DNA from: Halomonas sp. 'Soap Lake #6'
GTDB taxonomy: Bacteria; Pseudomonadota; Gammaproteobacteria; Pseudomonadales; Halomonadaceae
Assembly: GCF_003031405.1 (NCBI RefSeq)
Contig: NZ_CP020469.1
Span: 3,968,001-4,032,000 of the forward strand
Direction: 5' to 3'
Length of the DNA stretch: 64,000 bases
This document shows, one piece after another, positions 17,699 through 28,982 of this stretch. A model generated the notes under the pieces. The model had not been told where the DNA came from. It saw only the letters and a list, made by a program, of their open reading frames with translations, and made no database searches. Numbering within the stretch: position 1 is the first letter of the stretch; each line of letters starts with the position of its first letter. The translations under genes were made by a program, and so were the position numbers.

Positions 17699-18969
17699 CA
17701 GCGCTCCCCTTCAGGTAGCAGCGCCTCGCCAGCCCACAGGCTCTCCAAACTTTCTCGAGCACGCACTACGTGGTAAGTGCTGCCATCCACCATGATTTCT
17801 GGAGGACGGGGGCGACTGTTATAGTTTGATGCCATCACAAAACCATAAGCCCCTGCTGAGCGCACTGCCAGCAGGTCGCCCTCTGCGATAGCCAACTCAC
17901 GTTCTTTACCCAGGAAGTCGCCGGTTTCACATACCGGGCCAACCACATCGTAGACAGCTTGCTGACGGCTCTGGCGCGTATCCACTGGCACAATAGCCTG
18001 CCACGCCTGGTACAGAGCCGGGCGGATTAGATCATTCATAGCGGCGTCAACAATCGCAAAATTCTTGGTTTCGCCAGGCTTTAAGAACTCCACTCGGGTC
18101 AGCATCACACCAGCATTAGCGGCTATCGAGCGGCCCGGCTCAAACAACAGGGTTAGCGTCTCACCGCCTTTCCAGCGCGAGAGGCGCGCCAGCAACTGGC
18201 TGGCATAATCAAACGGTTGGGGTGGTTTTTCATCGCGGTAAGGCACACCCAAGCCACCGCCTAAATCGAGGTGGTCGATTTCAATACCACGCTCACGCAA
18301 CCGCTCCATCAGTACCAACAGTCGCTCTAACGCATCCAAAAACGGAGCGGTTTCAGTCAACTGAGAACCAATATGGCAATCAAGCCCTGTCACGCGCAGG
18401 TTGGGAAGACTAGCAGCCAATTGGTAAACATCCAGCGCATCATCCACTGGAATACCAAACTTATTATCTTTCAACCCGGTGGAGATATACGGATGGGTAC
18501 CAGCATCCACATCTGGGTTTACCCGCAGTGAAACCGGAGCAATTTTACCCAGTTCGCCCGCTACACGATTCAAGCGCTCAAGCTCGGGGCGGGACTCGAC
18601 GTTAAAGCACTTTATGCCCACTTCTAACGCCCGAGCCATCTCTTGAGGCTGCTTGGCGACGCCTGAGAAAACCACTTTTGACGGGGCGCCACCAGCCTTC
18701 AGCACGCGCTCCAGCTCGCCTGCCGAGACGATATCAAACCCTGCGCCTAGTTTTGCCAGCAGCCCCAAAACAGCGATATTGGAGTTGGCTTTTACGGCAT
18801 AGCAAATCAGGTGCGGGTGGCTACCTAACGCTTCGGTATAGGCACGAAAATGGCGCTCAAGGGTAGCCTTTGAGTAGACGTAACAGGGTGTCCCCATCTC
18901 AGTGGCCACCTGGGTGAGCGGCACGTCTTCGGCAAACAAAACGCCGTCACGGTAATTAAAGTGATCCAT
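17698..18969 (-). CDS. lysA: Diaminopimelate decarboxylase
   Basis: A 423-residue fold-III PLP enzyme that decarboxylates meso-DAP to L-lysine. The PLP lysine is in CYAVKANSN (near residue 59). [20 protein letters not shown] and the catalytic CETGDFLG follow. It lies between lptM and dapF with one-base overlaps at both ends. Confidence 0.96.
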   Translation of the reverse strand: MDHFNYRDGVLFAEDVPLTQVATEMGTPCYVYSKATLERHFRAYTEALGSHPHLICYAVKANSNIAVLGLLAKLGAGFDIVSAGELERVLKAGGAPSKVVFSGVAKQPQEMARALEVGIKCFNVESRPELERLNRVAGELGKIAPVSLRVNPDVDAGTHPYISTGLKDNKFGIPVDDALDVYQLAASLPNLRVTGLDCHIGSQLTETAPFLDALERLLVLMERLRERGIEIDHLDLGGGLGVPYRDEKPPQPFDYASQLLARLSRWKGGETLTLLFEPGRSIAANAGVMLTRVEFLKPGETKNFAIVDAAMNDLIRPALYQAWQAIVPVDTRQSRQQAVYDVVGPVCETGDFLGKERELAIAEGDLLAVRSAGAYGFVMASNYNSRPRPPEIMVDGSTYHVVRARESLESLWAGEALLPEGER

Positions 18970-19106
18970 TAATCCTCCTGAACAGCGGCCGCATTAGCAG
19001 TGAACGCATTATCGTCTGGTAAATAGAGCGGCCCTTTCTGGCCACAACCTACTAACAGCAGCGCAGCCAGCAACACCGCACTGGCCTTAGTCACATAACA
19101 CTTCAT
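18969..19106 (-). CDS. lptM: LptM (YifL-like) small lipoprotein
   Basis: A 45-codon gene. The protein has a short signal peptide with lipobox LLVGC (Cys21) and continues [13 protein letters not shown], matching the CGxKGPLYxP signature of E. coli YifL, recently named LptM, a partner of the LptDE LPS translocon. Its ATG overlaps the argH stop by 4 nt (ATGA) and its TAA overlaps the lysA ATG by one base. Both junctions and the conserved position before lysA make it a real gene despite its size. The outer-membrane LPS-insertion role is from the family. Confidence 0.9.
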   Translation of the reverse strand: MKCYVTKASAVLLAALLLVGCGQKGPLYLPDDNAFTANAAAVQED

Positions 19107-20506
19107 GCAGCACCTTTAAGTGTTGCCAGTGCTTCGCGGGCACGACTTGCTGCAGCGCGCACTTGGTCGGGCGCAGTGCCGCCGATGTGGTTACGGGCTG
19201 CCACGGAGCCTTCCAAGGTCAATACCTCGAACACATCCTGCTCGATAATGGTGGAGAACTGCTGCAGCTCCTCCAGGGTCATTTCTGAAAGATCTTTCTT
19301 GGTTTTCAGGCCATAAGCCACTGATAGACCAACAATTTCGTGAGCATCGCGGAAGGCAACACCTTTACGCACGAGATAATCCGCGAGGTCCGTAGCGGTC
19401 GAGAAACCACGCCGTGCCGCTTCATACATGCTCTCTTTCTTCGGCTCGATAGCAGGTACCATATCGGCAAAGGCTTTTAAGCAGTCGCGCACGGTGTCTA
19501 CCGCATCAAACAGTGGCTCTTTATCTTCCTGGTTATCTTTGTTGTAGGCCAGCGGCTGCGACTTCATTAGCGTTAGCAGTGCCATTAAATGTCCATATAC
19601 GCGGCCGGTTTTACCGCGGACCAGCTCGGGCACATCGGGGTTTTTCTTCTGCGGCATGATAGAGGAGCCCGTGCAGAAGCGGTCAGGCAGGTCAATAAAA
19701 TCAAACTGGGCGCTGGTCCACAACACTAGCTCTTCGCTTATCCGCGAGAGGTGCATCATTAAAATGCTGGCAAAGCTGGTGAATTCAATAGCAAAGTCAC
19801 GATCGGAGACAGCGTCCAGAGAGTTTTCTGCCGGGCGTTCAAATCCAAGCAGCTCAGCCGTAACGTGGCGGTCAATCGGGTAAGTAGTGCCCGCCAGCGC
19901 AGCAGCGCCCAGGGGCAACACATTGACCCGCTTGCGGCAGTCAAGCAAACGCTCGTGGTCGCGGGCCAACATTTCTTGCCAAGCCAACAGGTGGTGCCCA
20001 AAGGTGACCGGCTGTGCTGTTTGCAGGTGGGTAAAGCCAGGCATGATGGTGTCAGCTTCACGGTCGGCAAGCTCAATCATACCTTCACGCAGACGCACCA
20101 ACTCTGCTTCAATGACGTCGATTTCATCGCGCATAAACAGACGAATATCGGTGGCGACCTGATCGTTACGCGAGCGCCCAGTGTGCAGTTTCTTCCCAGT
20201 AATGCCGATTTTATCGGTCAACCGTGCCTCGATGTTCATGTGTACATCTTCAAGCGGTACCGACCAGTTAAACTCACCCCGCTCAATCTCACCCTGAATC
20301 TCGGTCAGACCGTTGGTAATGGCGTCACGCTCTTCGTCACTGAGCACACCCACTCGCGCAAGCATAGTGGCGTGGGCAATGGACCCTCGAATATCCTGGC
20401 GTGCCAGGCGCTGGTCAAAATTCACAGACGCAGTGAAGCGTGCAACAAAGGCATCGGTGGGCTCGCTAAAGCGACCGCCCCAGGACTGGTTAGTAGCTTG
20501 GCTCAT
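19103..20506 (-). CDS. argH: Argininosuccinate lyase
   Basis: A 467-residue enzyme of the fumarase/aspartase superfamily that releases arginine and fumarate from argininosuccinate. Signature [15 protein letters not shown] is intact, and the N-terminus [11 protein letters not shown] is typical. I prefer the ATG at 20506 (MSQATN) because AGGA lies about 10 nt upstream; the ATG at 20515 is nearly as likely. The stop overlaps lptM by 4 nt, so argH heads a lysine/arginine/cell-wall run. Confidence 0.95.
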   Translation of the reverse strand: MSQATNQSWGGRFSEPTDAFVARFTASVNFDQRLARQDIRGSIAHATMLARVGVLSDEERDAITNGLTEIQGEIERGEFNWSVPLEDVHMNIEARLTDKIGITGKKLHTGRSRNDQVATDIRLFMRDEIDVIEAELVRLREGMIELADREADTIMPGFTHLQTAQPVTFGHHLLAWQEMLARDHERLLDCRKRVNVLPLGAAALAGTTYPIDRHVTAELLGFERPAENSLDAVSDRDFAIEFTSFASILMMHLSRISEELVLWTSAQFDFIDLPDRFCTGSSIMPQKKNPDVPELVRGKTGRVYGHLMALLTLMKSQPLAYNKDNQEDKEPLFDAVDTVRDCLKAFADMVPAIEPKKESMYEAARRGFSTATDLADYLVRKGVAFRDAHEIVGLSVAYGLKTKKDLSEMTLEELQQFSTIIEQDVFEVLTLEGSVAARNHIGGTAPDQVRAAASRAREALATLKGAA

Positions 20507-20604
20507 CGGAGGCATATCCTGCTGACAGAACTAATGGAATCGTTAAGCGAAAGTGTACCAGAGTCGCTGCACTCAGCGGCATGCCGTTTTACGACAGCAA
20601 TTAC

Positions 20605-23055
20605 TCAAGAGGTGGGCGGCTCCACAGCTAAAGTGGTTTTAAGGGGTGTTTGTAAAAATGCGTAAAGCGCTGACAGAGGCATAGGCCGGGCGAAATAGAA
20701 ACCTTGGAAGTGCTCACACTGGAGTGCTTCAAAATAGCCAAACTGTTCGCTGGTTTCGATACCTTCAATCAGCACCTCCAGGCCTAACTTAGCTGCCATA
20801 GCCACCACCCCATCAACAATGGCGGCATCACGACTGTCGTTTACCACCTCACGCACAAAGGAGCGATCAACCTTCAGTTTATTAATCGGTAGGCGTTTTA
20901 AATAGCTCAAGCTGGAAAACCCCGTACCAAAGTCATCCAGCGCTATGTGTACTCCCATGCTACGCAGTGCATGCAGCGCTTGAATAGTGTGCTCGGCACT
21001 ATCCATTAGCACCCCTTCAGTTAGCTCCAACTCTAATAAGTCAGGCGCCAAGCCACTCTCATTCAGTGCCTTTTCTATCGAAGCTAGGAAACCCGGGCGC
21101 TGAAACTGCATCGGAGAAATATTTACTGCCATCGTCATCGGCCCATGGCCGAGGGTGTTGAGCGCCACCGCATCGCGGCACGCAGTAGCTAACACCCATT
21201 CACTAATGGGGATAATTTGCCCAGTATCCTCAGCCAAGCTAATAAACTGGGCGGGAGGGATATTGCCACGCGTTGGATGATGCCAGCGAAGCAGTGCCTC
21301 AACACCTATTACGCGCTCCGTTGGGCCATGGATCTGTGGCTGATAATGCAGCTCAAACTGGCCTTGCTCTATCGCCTGCTGCAGCGCATGACGTAAGTTG
21401 ACCCGTTCTGTCACCTTGCGGTTCAACTCATCGGTGTACCACTGATAGGTGTTACGTCCACGCCGCTTGGCTTTATACATCGCCAAATCAGCCTGCTGAA
21501 TCAGCTGACGAGGCTCGTGCATGGCACCATCATCCGTGGCAATACCAATACTAGCAGTAATACGCAGCTCACTCTCTCGGTACCAATAGGGTGCTGAAAT
21601 ACAGGTGAGCAAGCGCTCTACTACTTGCACAACATCCTGCTCACGAGCCAGATCCGGCAGTAGCACGATAAATTCATCGCCACCAAAGCGCGCCACGGTG
21701 TCCCACGGGCGTAGCTCCTCATTCAACCGCTTAGCCACTTCAATTAGCAGAAAATCACCCACCTCATGGCCCAAGGAGTCGTTAATCGGCTTAAAGTCAT
21801 CTAAGTCGACGAACAGAACAGCCAAGTAGCGATGGTAACGTTTTGCCAGTAGACACCCTTGAGCCAGACGCTGGTTCAACAGTAGGCGGTTTGGCAACCC
21901 GGTTAACGCATCATGACTGGCATTGTGCCGTAGCAGTGCCTGATACTCTCGCTGCTCCGTAATATCGTTTTGCACGCCAAGAAAATGCGTCACCACCCCC
22001 TGCTCATCACGCACAGGAGAGACATACAAATCATTCCAGAATGGCACCCCATTACGGCGGTAATTGCGAATGACCACATGAACTTCACGCTGCTCTTCAA
22101 TGCCTTTGTGTAGCTGCAGTAGTGTGGCGCGGTCAGTCTCTTCCCCCTGGAGAAACCGGCAGTTACGGCCCAGCGCTGCTTCGCGAGGGTAACCGGTCAT
22201 ACGCTCAAAGGCTGCATTCACATACACTATCGGCAGGTCATGGCTGAGTGCATCGACAATCACAACACCGTTTGTGCTGGACTCAACACTACGCTTCAGT
22301 AGCGCCAACTGACGCTCGGTTGCTTTGCGCTCACTAATATCCTGCGTAGAGCCTTGCACTTGGGTAATATGCCCATGTTCGTCATACACGGCTTTACCAA
22401 TAACGCGTACCCCCCGCCGCCGCCCTTGCTGGGTGACAATTTCCAGCTCCTCATCGAAGCTTTCCCCTGTTCTACAGCACGCGGTGAATACCTCACGAAT
22501 GCGGATCTGAGCGCCAGGAGTGTAAAAGGCAATGGCCTCCTCCACAGTGGGTTGAAAGCCATGTGGCACTCCATGCAAGCGACAAACCTCATTCGACCAG
22601 ACGGGCAGCCCTTTCGGCAGATCGACATACCAGCCACCAATCAATGCTGTTTCACCCACTATTTGAAACAGACGTTGGTTGCGGGCAAGTTGCTTTTCAA
22701 CGGCTTTGCGCCGGGTGATATCACGGGCGATAACATAAATCACCTCGCCCCCAACTGACGCTGTTACTTCCAACCACAGCAGTTGCCCTGTTGAGGCCAA
22801 CGCGCGAATATCAAAAGCCTCAAGGGTTTCACCTAGACGCAAGCGCGCCAGCGCCGCTTCGATCACCGGAAAATCACGTGAGTAGACCACTTTGCCACAC
22901 GACCTACCCAACATTTCATCGGCGGTATAGCCAAGCAGCTCTTCAAGCATGGGATTAACATTAAGCAGCGTGCCTGCAAAGTCGATACAACAGAACATAT
23001 CCTGCGAGAGCAGGAAAAATTGGTCGAGCCTACCTTGCGGGTCTTCTGGGGACAT
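20605..23055 (-). CDS. Multi-PAS GGDEF-EAL cyclic di-GMP protein
   Basis: An 816-residue signalling protein without transmembrane helices. Domain order: PAS 1 (about 10-120), PAS 2 (125-250), PAS 3 (260-380, with [11 protein letters not shown], the LOV-like NCRFLQ block), GGDEF (about 390-550, intact [12 protein letters not shown]) and EAL (560-810, intact EALLRWHHP and [10 protein letters not shown]). Both output motifs are complete, so it may make or degrade c-di-GMP depending on the signal. The start MSPEDP at 23055 has an AGGT site; an ATG at 23076 is in frame. It is divergent from hemC by 139 nt. Confidence 0.92.
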   Translation of the reverse strand: MSPEDPQGRLDQFFLLSQDMFCCIDFAGTLLNVNPMLEELLGYTADEMLGRSCGKVVYSRDFPVIEAALARLRLGETLEAFDIRALASTGQLLWLEVTASVGGEVIYVIARDITRRKAVEKQLARNQRLFQIVGETALIGGWYVDLPKGLPVWSNEVCRLHGVPHGFQPTVEEAIAFYTPGAQIRIREVFTACCRTGESFDEELEIVTQQGRRRGVRVIGKAVYDEHGHITQVQGSTQDISERKATERQLALLKRSVESSTNGVVIVDALSHDLPIVYVNAAFERMTGYPREAALGRNCRFLQGEETDRATLLQLHKGIEEQREVHVVIRNYRRNGVPFWNDLYVSPVRDEQGVVTHFLGVQNDITEQREYQALLRHNASHDALTGLPNRLLLNQRLAQGCLLAKRYHRYLAVLFVDLDDFKPINDSLGHEVGDFLLIEVAKRLNEELRPWDTVARFGGDEFIVLLPDLAREQDVVQVVERLLTCISAPYWYRESELRITASIGIATDDGAMHEPRQLIQQADLAMYKAKRRGRNTYQWYTDELNRKVTERVNLRHALQQAIEQGQFELHYQPQIHGPTERVIGVEALLRWHHPTRGNIPPAQFISLAEDTGQIIPISEWVLATACRDAVALNTLGHGPMTMAVNISPMQFQRPGFLASIEKALNESGLAPDLLELELTEGVLMDSAEHTIQALHALRSMGVHIALDDFGTGFSSLSYLKRLPINKLKVDRSFVREVVNDSRDAAIVDGVVAMAAKLGLEVLIEGIETSEQFGYFEALQCEHFQGFYFARPMPLSALYAFLQTPLKTTLAVEPPTS

Positions 23056-23194
23056 CGCATTACCTAACCATGCCAAGACGCGTTGCAGCGCTTCGCTTAA
23101 ATTTAACCGGTTATTTTTACTGTGTGGCCGGGTGCTTTATGATGAGACTTATCACAGTTTGTCGCGCCATGTCAGCGGCCAAGGGAGAATAACA

Positions 23195-24139
23195 GTGTCA
23201 TCCATCACTAAATTGCGCATCGCCACGCGTAAAAGTCAGTTGGCCATGTGGCAGGCCGAGTACGTCCGCGACCGTTTGATGGCGGCACACAACGGCTTGG
23301 AAGTCGAGCTAGTTCCCCTCTCCACCAAAGGGGATAAGATCCTCGACACGCCACTTTCAAAAATCGGCGGTAAAGGGCTGTTCGTTAAAGAGTTGGAAGA
23401 TGCCATGCTAGACGGCCGAGCCGATATCGCCGTTCACTCCATGAAAGATGTACCTATGCACTTTCCAGAAGGGCTGGGGCTTTCGGTAATTCTAGAAGGC
23501 GCTGATCCTACTGATGCGTTTGTTTCTAACCACTATAGCAGCATTGATGAACTGCCTGAGGGCGCGCGTATTGGCACAGCCAGCCTGCGCCGCGGCCTGC
23601 AAATACGCGAAGCACGCTCTGATCTTCAAATCCTTAATCTACGCGGTAATGTGCAAACGCGCCTGGCAAAATTAGATGCCGGTGAATTTGAGGCGATTAT
23701 TCTTGCCACATCGGGGCTCAAACGCCTGGGACTTGATGCGCGTATTGCCCAAGCACTGCCCCCTGAAATTTGTCTTCCCGCCTGTGGCCAAGGGGCGCTG
23801 GGGATTGAGTGCCGCCTGCACGATCCTGAGCTGATCAGTTTACTGGCACCATTGGATGACCCCGACACGGCAACTCGCGTGCGCGCCGAACGTGCCATGA
23901 ACACCCGCTTAGAAGGGGGGTGCCAAGTTCCTATCGGCGGCCATGCGGTACTCGACAAAGCCAATGATACAATTTGGCTGCGCGGCTTAGTGGGTAACCC
24001 GGAAGGAACCGAAGTGCTACGAGCAGAAGGCAGCGGCTCTATCCATGAGCCAGAAGCACTGGGTATCCGTGTTGCGGAAGACCTGCTAGACCAAGGCGCT
24101 GGGGACATCCTGGCTGAGGTTTACGGCAGCAACGTATGA
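23195..24139 (+). CDS. hemC: Porphobilinogen deaminase (hydroxymethylbilane synthase)
   Basis: A 314-residue enzyme polymerising four porphobilinogens to hydroxymethylbilane. The start is a GTG at 23195 with GGGAGA 6-8 nt upstream; the frame is open further but without homologous sequence. The dipyrromethane-cofactor cysteine is Cys243 in [19 protein letters not shown] and GTASLRR contact substrate. The 3' end overlaps hemD by 4 nt, and hemCDXY form one rightward operon. Confidence 0.96.
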   Translation: MSSITKLRIATRKSQLAMWQAEYVRDRLMAAHNGLEVELVPLSTKGDKILDTPLSKIGGKGLFVKELEDAMLDGRADIAVHSMKDVPMHFPEGLGLSVILEGADPTDAFVSNHYSSIDELPEGARIGTASLRRGLQIREARSDLQILNLRGNVQTRLAKLDAGEFEAIILATSGLKRLGLDARIAQALPPEICLPACGQGALGIECRLHDPELISLLAPLDDPDTATRVRAERAMNTRLEGGCQVPIGGHAVLDKANDTIWLRGLVGNPEGTEVLRAEGSGSIHEPEALGIRVAEDLLDQGAGDILAEVYGSNV

Positions 24140-24915
24140 CCCAGCCGGTACTGATTTGCCGCCCCGGTGAGCGTGGCGAGGCCCTTGCCGCCGCGCTACG
24201 CGCCCAAGGCGCATTGGTAGAGCCACTGGGCGTCATGCAACTTGAGGCGCTGCCTGAAGACGCCACACAGCGTCGACTCTGGATGGATATTGATCAGTAC
24301 CATAAGATAGTAGTGGTCAGCCCCTTTGCTGCCGAATGTTTAAGCGCAGCACTGGAACGTTATTGGCCACAACTTCCCGTGGGAATTGATTACTATAGCG
24401 TTGGTCGCTCTACCGCTTATACCCTCTACGAACAGTTAGGGGTACGTGTTCATATTCCTGCACCTTCTAGTGGGGAGGATACTAGCGAGGCACTGTTGTC
24501 ACTTGCTTCGTTGAAAACGCTTACCCACCAACGAGTGCTGCTGGTAGCAGGTGAAGGCGGCCGCACGCTACTCACCGAGACACTGGAAGCACGTGGCGCA
24601 GAAGTAACCCGTGTAGAGGTGTATCGACGTGTGTATCAACCACCGTCGCTAGCTATGCAACAGCGTCTTATTTCAGGCGATTATCGGGCGTTAATCGCTA
24701 CCAGCGGCGAACTGCTTGAACATCTGGCAAAATGGTGTAATCAAGCAGCGTTGAACCAACCGCTAATCGTTTCCAGTCACCGTTTAGCTAAACTGGCCGG
24801 TAAACTGGGTTTTTGTGACCTCAAGGTGGCGTCGGGAGCAACGCCGGCTGCGCTGGTAGCCGCGTTGGATCGGTCCTGCAACCCAAAGGGTGCCGATGTC
24901 GATCAAGGAACTTAA
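24136..24915 (+). CDS. hemD: Uroporphyrinogen-III synthase
   Basis: A 259-residue protein with the two-lobed HemD fold; family sequence is weakly conserved. Recognisable are the N-terminal [48 protein letters not shown] and the conserved YRRVY. It cyclises hydroxymethylbilane with ring D inversion. Overlap ATGA with hemC and position before hemX/hemY confirm the call. Confidence 0.93.
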   Translation: MTQPVLICRPGERGEALAAALRAQGALVEPLGVMQLEALPEDATQRRLWMDIDQYHKIVVVSPFAAECLSAALERYWPQLPVGIDYYSVGRSTAYTLYEQLGVRVHIPAPSSGEDTSEALLSLASLKTLTHQRVLLVAGEGGRTLLTETLEARGAEVTRVEVYRRVYQPPSLAMQQRLISGDYRALIATSGELLEHLAKWCNQAALNQPLIVSSHRLAKLAGKLGFCDLKVASGATPAALVAALDRSCNPKGADVDQGT

Positions 24916-24931
24916 TAAGGGCTAGCGACAG

Positions 24932-26386
24932 ATGAGCAAACAACTAAATGATCAGGAAGGCGTACGAAAAGCGTCTGCCGATGTATCACAAGATGGCGCT
25001 ACGCCGAGCGATACTGCCGTGCCCGCCTCTTCAAACAGCGCGCCTGCGGGGCCAGCATCCTCTTCTTACGCGGCTAAGAACAGCCGTTCACGCCGACGCA
25101 ATAAAGGCGGCTACACTCCCACACCATCAAAACAGGATTCAGCTAGCGCGGCTCAAGTCCATGTTGAGCAAAACAGTGCGGGGCAAAACAGTACTGCTAG
25201 TAAAGACAGTACTGCGCCAAAACACACCGCAGTAAATAGCACTGAAGCCTCCAGCAGTAGCCCCAAAGGCACCCCACCGCCGACCAGCGGGAGTGGTGGC
25301 AACCGCCACTCTGGTAACGACACTGGTAACAATAGTGGCAACGGCAGTGGCAGCAAAAGCGGCATGCTGGCTATTGCGCTGGTGGTTATTCTTACAGTGG
25401 CCTTGGTACTGGTTGCTTGGCAAGGCTGGCAGCGTTTGGATAGCCAGCAGCAGCGTTTGGACGAACTCGCCCAACAGGCTGAAGGCAGCGCCTCGCAACA
25501 GGCCGTCAGTGACCTTGAGTCTCGCATCAACAGCGGAGAAGCTGAACGCAGCCAAGCGCTGGATAGCACTATGAGTGAGCTACGTAGCGAGCTTGATAAC
25601 TATCGCAGTGACATCGATGGCACCCTGGATCAAGTGCTAGCCCAGCTATCACAGGAGCAGGAAACCGATGAACGCGACTGGCTACATGCCGAAGCCGCCT
25701 ATCTGCTTCGCTTAGCCAACCAGCGCCTGCAGCTTGAAGGCGATGTTGATGGTGCGGCTGCACTACTGCGCACTGCCGATGCTCGCTTAGTGGATGCTGA
25801 CAATCCGGCACTAACGGCAGTACGTCGTGAAATTGCCAATGAACTGGCCGCACTTGACGCCGTACCCCGCGTTGATCGTACGGGTCTCTATCTGGCACTA
25901 AATGCCCAGCAAGAGCGTATTTCTAGCCTGCGCCTATCGCAAGAAATTGAAGAGCGCGCCGTCACCTCCAGCATTGAGCAGCCGCCGTCCGGAACCTTCC
26001 AGAACCAGCTCGCACGGTTTGGCTCCGAACTGAAAGACTTAGTGGTTATTCGTCACCATAACGAAGCCCTGGAAACGTTAATTACCCCAGAGCAAGAGTC
26101 CTACCTGCGTCAAAGCCTGCGCTTAGTGCTCGAGCAGTCGCAGTTAGCGCTATTGAAAGAAGAGCAGGAGCTCTATGAAGCAAGTATCGATAAAGCGCTA
26201 GCGCTGCTGAACGGTTACTACGACACCGAGCGGGACGAGACACAACGCGTCATCGGCCGCCTGCAAGAACTGAAGCAAGTTCAGGTACAGCCTGAGTTAC
26301 CTGATATCAGCGCTTCTCAACAAGCTTTGGCGAGCTTCATCGACAACCGCTTTGAATCGCGTCGCCAAGGCGGAGGTGATGCATGA
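24932..26386 (+). CDS. hemX: HemX-like membrane protein of the haem operon
   Basis: A 484-residue inner-membrane protein. A disordered N-terminal 140 residues, rich in Ser, Asn, Gly and Thr, contain short imperfect repeats (QNSAGQNSTASKDST). One transmembrane helix follows (about 145-165, MLAIALVVILTVALVLV). A coiled coil at about 166-235 and a periplasmic alpha-helical domain complete the chain. Family name HemX ('uroporphyrin-III C-methyltransferase') is misleading: there is no methyltransferase domain. It probably scaffolds haem enzymes. It overlaps hemY by 4 nt. Confidence 0.88.
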   Translation: MSKQLNDQEGVRKASADVSQDGATPSDTAVPASSNSAPAGPASSSYAAKNSRSRRRNKGGYTPTPSKQDSASAAQVHVEQNSAGQNSTASKDSTAPKHTAVNSTEASSSSPKGTPPPTSGSGGNRHSGNDTGNNSGNGSGSKSGMLAIALVVILTVALVLVAWQGWQRLDSQQQRLDELAQQAEGSASQQAVSDLESRINSGEAERSQALDSTMSELRSELDNYRSDIDGTLDQVLAQLSQEQETDERDWLHAEAAYLLRLANQRLQLEGDVDGAAALLRTADARLVDADNPALTAVRREIANELAALDAVPRVDRTGLYLALNAQQERISSLRLSQEIEERAVTSSIEQPPSGTFQNQLARFGSELKDLVVIRHHNEALETLITPEQESYLRQSLRLVLEQSQLALLKEEQELYEASIDKALALLNGYYDTERDETQRVIGRLQELKQVQVQPELPDISASQQALASFIDNRFESRRQGGGDA

Positions 26387-27648
26387 GAAAACTCATTCTG
26401 CTTATCGTAGCGGGTTTAGCAGTGGGTGCCCTATTTGGGCACCTGATGATGGCGATTCCCGGCTACTGGCTAATTCGTGTAGGTGACACCTCCGTACAGA
26501 CCTCCTTCTGGTTTGGGCTAGTGCTGCTCTTCGCTGCCTTTATCGCCCTGCATTTTGCGCTACGTTTACTCAGCGGCATTCTTCGGCCGATGGGACGTTT
26601 TCGCAGCTGGAACAGCCGCTCCCGCAATCGTCGTGCGATGAAACGTACCGTGCACGGCTTAGTTGCCCTGACCGAAGGACGCTGGAAAAAAGCCGAGAAA
26701 ACGCTGGTGCATGCAGCTGCCGATTCCAGCACGCCATTGGTGAACTATCTTTCTGCGGCATTAGCGGCCCACTACCAAGGCCACCATGAAAAATCCCAAG
26801 AGCATTTGCACCAAGCGCAGCTAACCACCGAAGGGGCTGATACAGCCATTGGCCTGATGCAGGCACAGCTGATGATTGATCGTCAGCAGCCCGAAGAAGC
26901 CCTGGCAATTCTTAACCGCCTGGATAAAAAGCTTCCCAACCACCCGCAGGTGCTCAAGCTTCTTAAGCAAGTACATCTTAGTGTTAACGATTGGGAAGGC
27001 CTGCGCCGCCTAATTCCACGCTTAGCGGCACAAAAGCTGATTACCCAGCAAGAGCGTGAACAACTGGAGTTCAAAGCTTACCGCGAGCTCATCGTGTTTG
27101 AAGCCAAAAACCCCACCAATATTGAGCGGGTGCGCGGGTTATGGGCTGATATGCCAGATTACCTGCGTGGTAACACAGAGCTGATCGTGCTTTATACCGA
27201 AGCACTTCTTCAGTCGAACGAAGAACCTATCGCCGAGCGACTCCTTAACCACTCCCTGGACCACCATTGGGACGCCCGCTTAGTAAAGCGTTACGGCTTA
27301 CTTAACGTAGACGCAGCTCGCCAGTTAGCGAAAGCGGAGAAATGGCTGCAAGAGCGCCCCAATGACCCAGAGCTGTTGCTGGCCTGCGGGCGCCTTTCAC
27401 TGCGCACAGGCAAATGGGAAAAAGCGCTGGAGTACTTTGAAGCCAGCCAACGCCAGCGGCCTAATGGCGAAGTATGTGCTGAGCTTGCCCGCCTCTATGC
27501 AAGTCTTGGTGAGCATAATAAGAGCCAGCTCTACTACCGCCACAGTGTAGAAATGCTTGCTAAGTCATTGCCTTCGCTACCTCAACCGAGCGATGCCAAT
27601 GACAGTAAGAAAAACCCACCCCAAAAAGCAGTTAAGAAAAGTGCTTAA
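26383..27648 (+). CDS. hemY: HemY, TPR protein of the haem operon
   Basis: A 421-residue protein with two N-terminal transmembrane helices (about 3-28 and 42-64) and a large domain of TPR-like helical pairs (about 95-395, for example WEKALEYFEASQRQRPNGEVCAELA, split here as WEKALEYFEA and RPNGEVCAELA). The C-terminal 25 residues are Lys/Pro-rich and disordered. In E. coli hemY is the third/fourth gene of hemCDXY and aids haem synthesis by an unclear route. It is unrelated to Bacillus HemY protoporphyrinogen oxidase. Confidence 0.9.
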   Translation: MRKLILLIVAGLAVGALFGHLMMAIPGYWLIRVGDTSVQTSFWFGLVLLFAAFIALHFALRLLSGILRPMGRFRSWNSRSRNRRAMKRTVHGLVALTEGRWKKAEKTLVHAAADSSTPLVNYLSAALAAHYQGHHEKSQEHLHQAQLTTEGADTAIGLMQAQLMIDRQQPEEALAILNRLDKKLPNHPQVLKLLKQVHLSVNDWEGLRRLIPRLAAQKLITQQEREQLEFKAYRELIVFEAKNPTNIERVRGLWADMPDYLRGNTELIVLYTEALLQSNEEPIAERLLNHSLDHHWDARLVKRYGLLNVDAARQLAKAEKWLQERPNDPELLLACGRLSLRTGKWEKALEYFEASQRQRPNGEVCAELARLYASLGEHNKSQLYYRHSVEMLAKSLPSLPQPSDANDSKKNPPQKAVKKSA

Positions 27649-27684
27649 AGTCGTTCGATAGCCCCAAGCGAAAAAGCACAATCG

Positions 27685-27723
27685 AAAAAGGGTGCCCATC
27701 ACACACATGGGCACCCTTTTTTT
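27685..27723. terminator. Strong intrinsic terminator after hemY
   Basis: A 15-bp stem with arms AAAAAGGGTGCCCAT (27685-27699) and its complement at 27707-27721, a 7-nt loop, and a T tract on the right side. A-rich sequence on the left side makes it usable by both hemY (rightward) and mscL (leftward). Confidence 0.93.
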
Positions 27724-27740
27724 ATCTACGCTAGCGAGCC

Positions 27741-28226
27741 TTACGACGTTTCAAGCTCGCTGTTAGCGGTTGTTAATTCAGACGTACAATGGCCGCAGCG
27801 CACTGCTTTAATTGGCACTACCATAAAGCAATAAGGGCAGGGTTTCTCAGTTGGGTCAGCAGGGGCAACGGCCTCTTCTCGCTTTAACCGATTGATGGTG
27901 CGCACCAATAGAAAGACCACAAACGCGACGATAGTAAAGCTCACCATCGCATTGATAAATAGCCCCACATTTAGTGTTACCGCTCCCACAGCCTGAGCAT
28001 CCGCAAGCGTCGCATAAGGCCCCTCAACACCGCCGTCTCTTAGCACGACAAAGAGGTTAGAAAAGTCGACTCCTCCCACTAGCAAGCCGATTAGCGGATT
28101 AAGCACATCAGCAACCAGGCTCTGCACAATCAGCGTAAACGCCCCACCAATAATGATCCCCACGGCCATATCGATGACATTACCTTTAACCGCAAACTCA
28201 CGAAACTCTTGGAAAAACTTTGCCAT
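27741..28226 (-). CDS. mscL: Large-conductance mechanosensitive channel MscL with C-terminal zinc ribbon
   Basis: A 161-residue homopentameric channel that releases solutes on osmotic downshock. The N-terminal amphipathic helix [22 protein letters not shown]1 (about 17-43) and TM2 (about 88-113) are typical. The C-terminus departs from E. coli MscL (136 residues): after the second helix a CPYC...CGHC module (about residues 132-150) forms a four-cysteine zinc-ribbon-like fold in place of the usual helical bundle. The gene shares the bidirectional terminator with hemY. Confidence 0.93.
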   Translation of the reverse strand: MAKFFQEFREFAVKGNVIDMAVGIIIGGAFTLIVQSLVADVLNPLIGLLVGGVDFSNLFVVLRDGGVEGPYATLADAQAVGAVTLNVGLFINAMVSFTIVAFVVFLLVRTINRLKREEAVAPADPTEKPCPYCFMVVPIKAVRCGHCTSELTTANSELETS

Positions 28227-28373
28227 TTACCAACGCCTCTAACGTTTTTAACCAACTAACAGAGCTACTTCATTCAGTTAAAAGCATGGGCGACGGTGGG
28301 TTAGGAGGCAAGTAAATTTCTTTAGGCAGGAAGCTGGATACGGGAGAGTGCTGCCGCACACTGCTATCAACGT

Positions 28374-28817
28374 TTATCGCCTTACCGTAATCACATCGCA
28401 TGTAGCAACGTGGCTCACTTTATGCGAAACACTGCCAATCACAACGCCGCCTAAATCGCTTAATCCCCGGCTTCCCATCACTATCGCTTCGGCATTACAT
28501 GCCTCGGCAGTCGCCAATATCACCCGAACAGGATCCCCTTGCGTAAGTACTTCTTCAATTTGCTGGGCACCTTGCTCCCGCGCTGACTTAGCAGCTTGCT
28601 GTAGCAACTGCTCGCCCGCTTTTTCCCGCTCAGCAAGAGTTGCTTCAGCATTTACAGCACCAATGCCCCATACCAGTGTGGTGGTATAAGCTAACGCTTC
28701 AGGTACGTGCAAGAGATAAAGTGTTGTGGCATTTTCATCTAGTAATTTACAAGCCACTGACAACGCTTGCCTTGCATGTTCAGAGCCATCAATCGGCACA
28801 AGAATACGAGTATACAT
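28374..28817 (-). CDS. Universal stress protein UspA family, probably in the aromatic regulon
   Basis: A 147-residue single-domain Usp with an intact ATP loop GSRG-x9-GS (near residues 116-130). It lies divergent from the benM-type regulator. A 40-bp element shared with the catB and catA1 promoters (28983-29022) is oriented toward this gene, 166 nt before its ATG, so it may be activated together with benzoate/catechol degradation. That link is inference from the promoter, not from the protein. It is a different subtype from TeaD and from the tandem Usp. Confidence 0.88.
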   Translation of the reverse strand: MYTRILVPIDGSEHARQALSVACKLLDENATTLYLLHVPEALAYTTTLVWGIGAVNAEATLAEREKAGEQLLQQAAKSAREQGAQQIEEVLTQGDPVRVILATAEACNAEAIVMGSRGLSDLGGVVIGSVSHKVSHVATCDVITVRR

Positions 28818-28982
28818 AGCCGGTTCTTCCCCTATTTATTCCGTTGTTTTATTACTAAAGTCTTAGACGATATTTCGCTTTCTAACACCTAAATACTGCT
28901 AGCGTTGTAATGCCTAATTGAGCTGGTTAAAGACCTCTCCGCTGCTAAATGCTAACCAGCTTGTAATTATCAGAGCCGCAAA

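Noticed and set aside
22354..22758. 134-codon plus-strand frame inside the GGDEF-EAL gene
   Set aside because: Shadow frame antisense to clear PAS domains.
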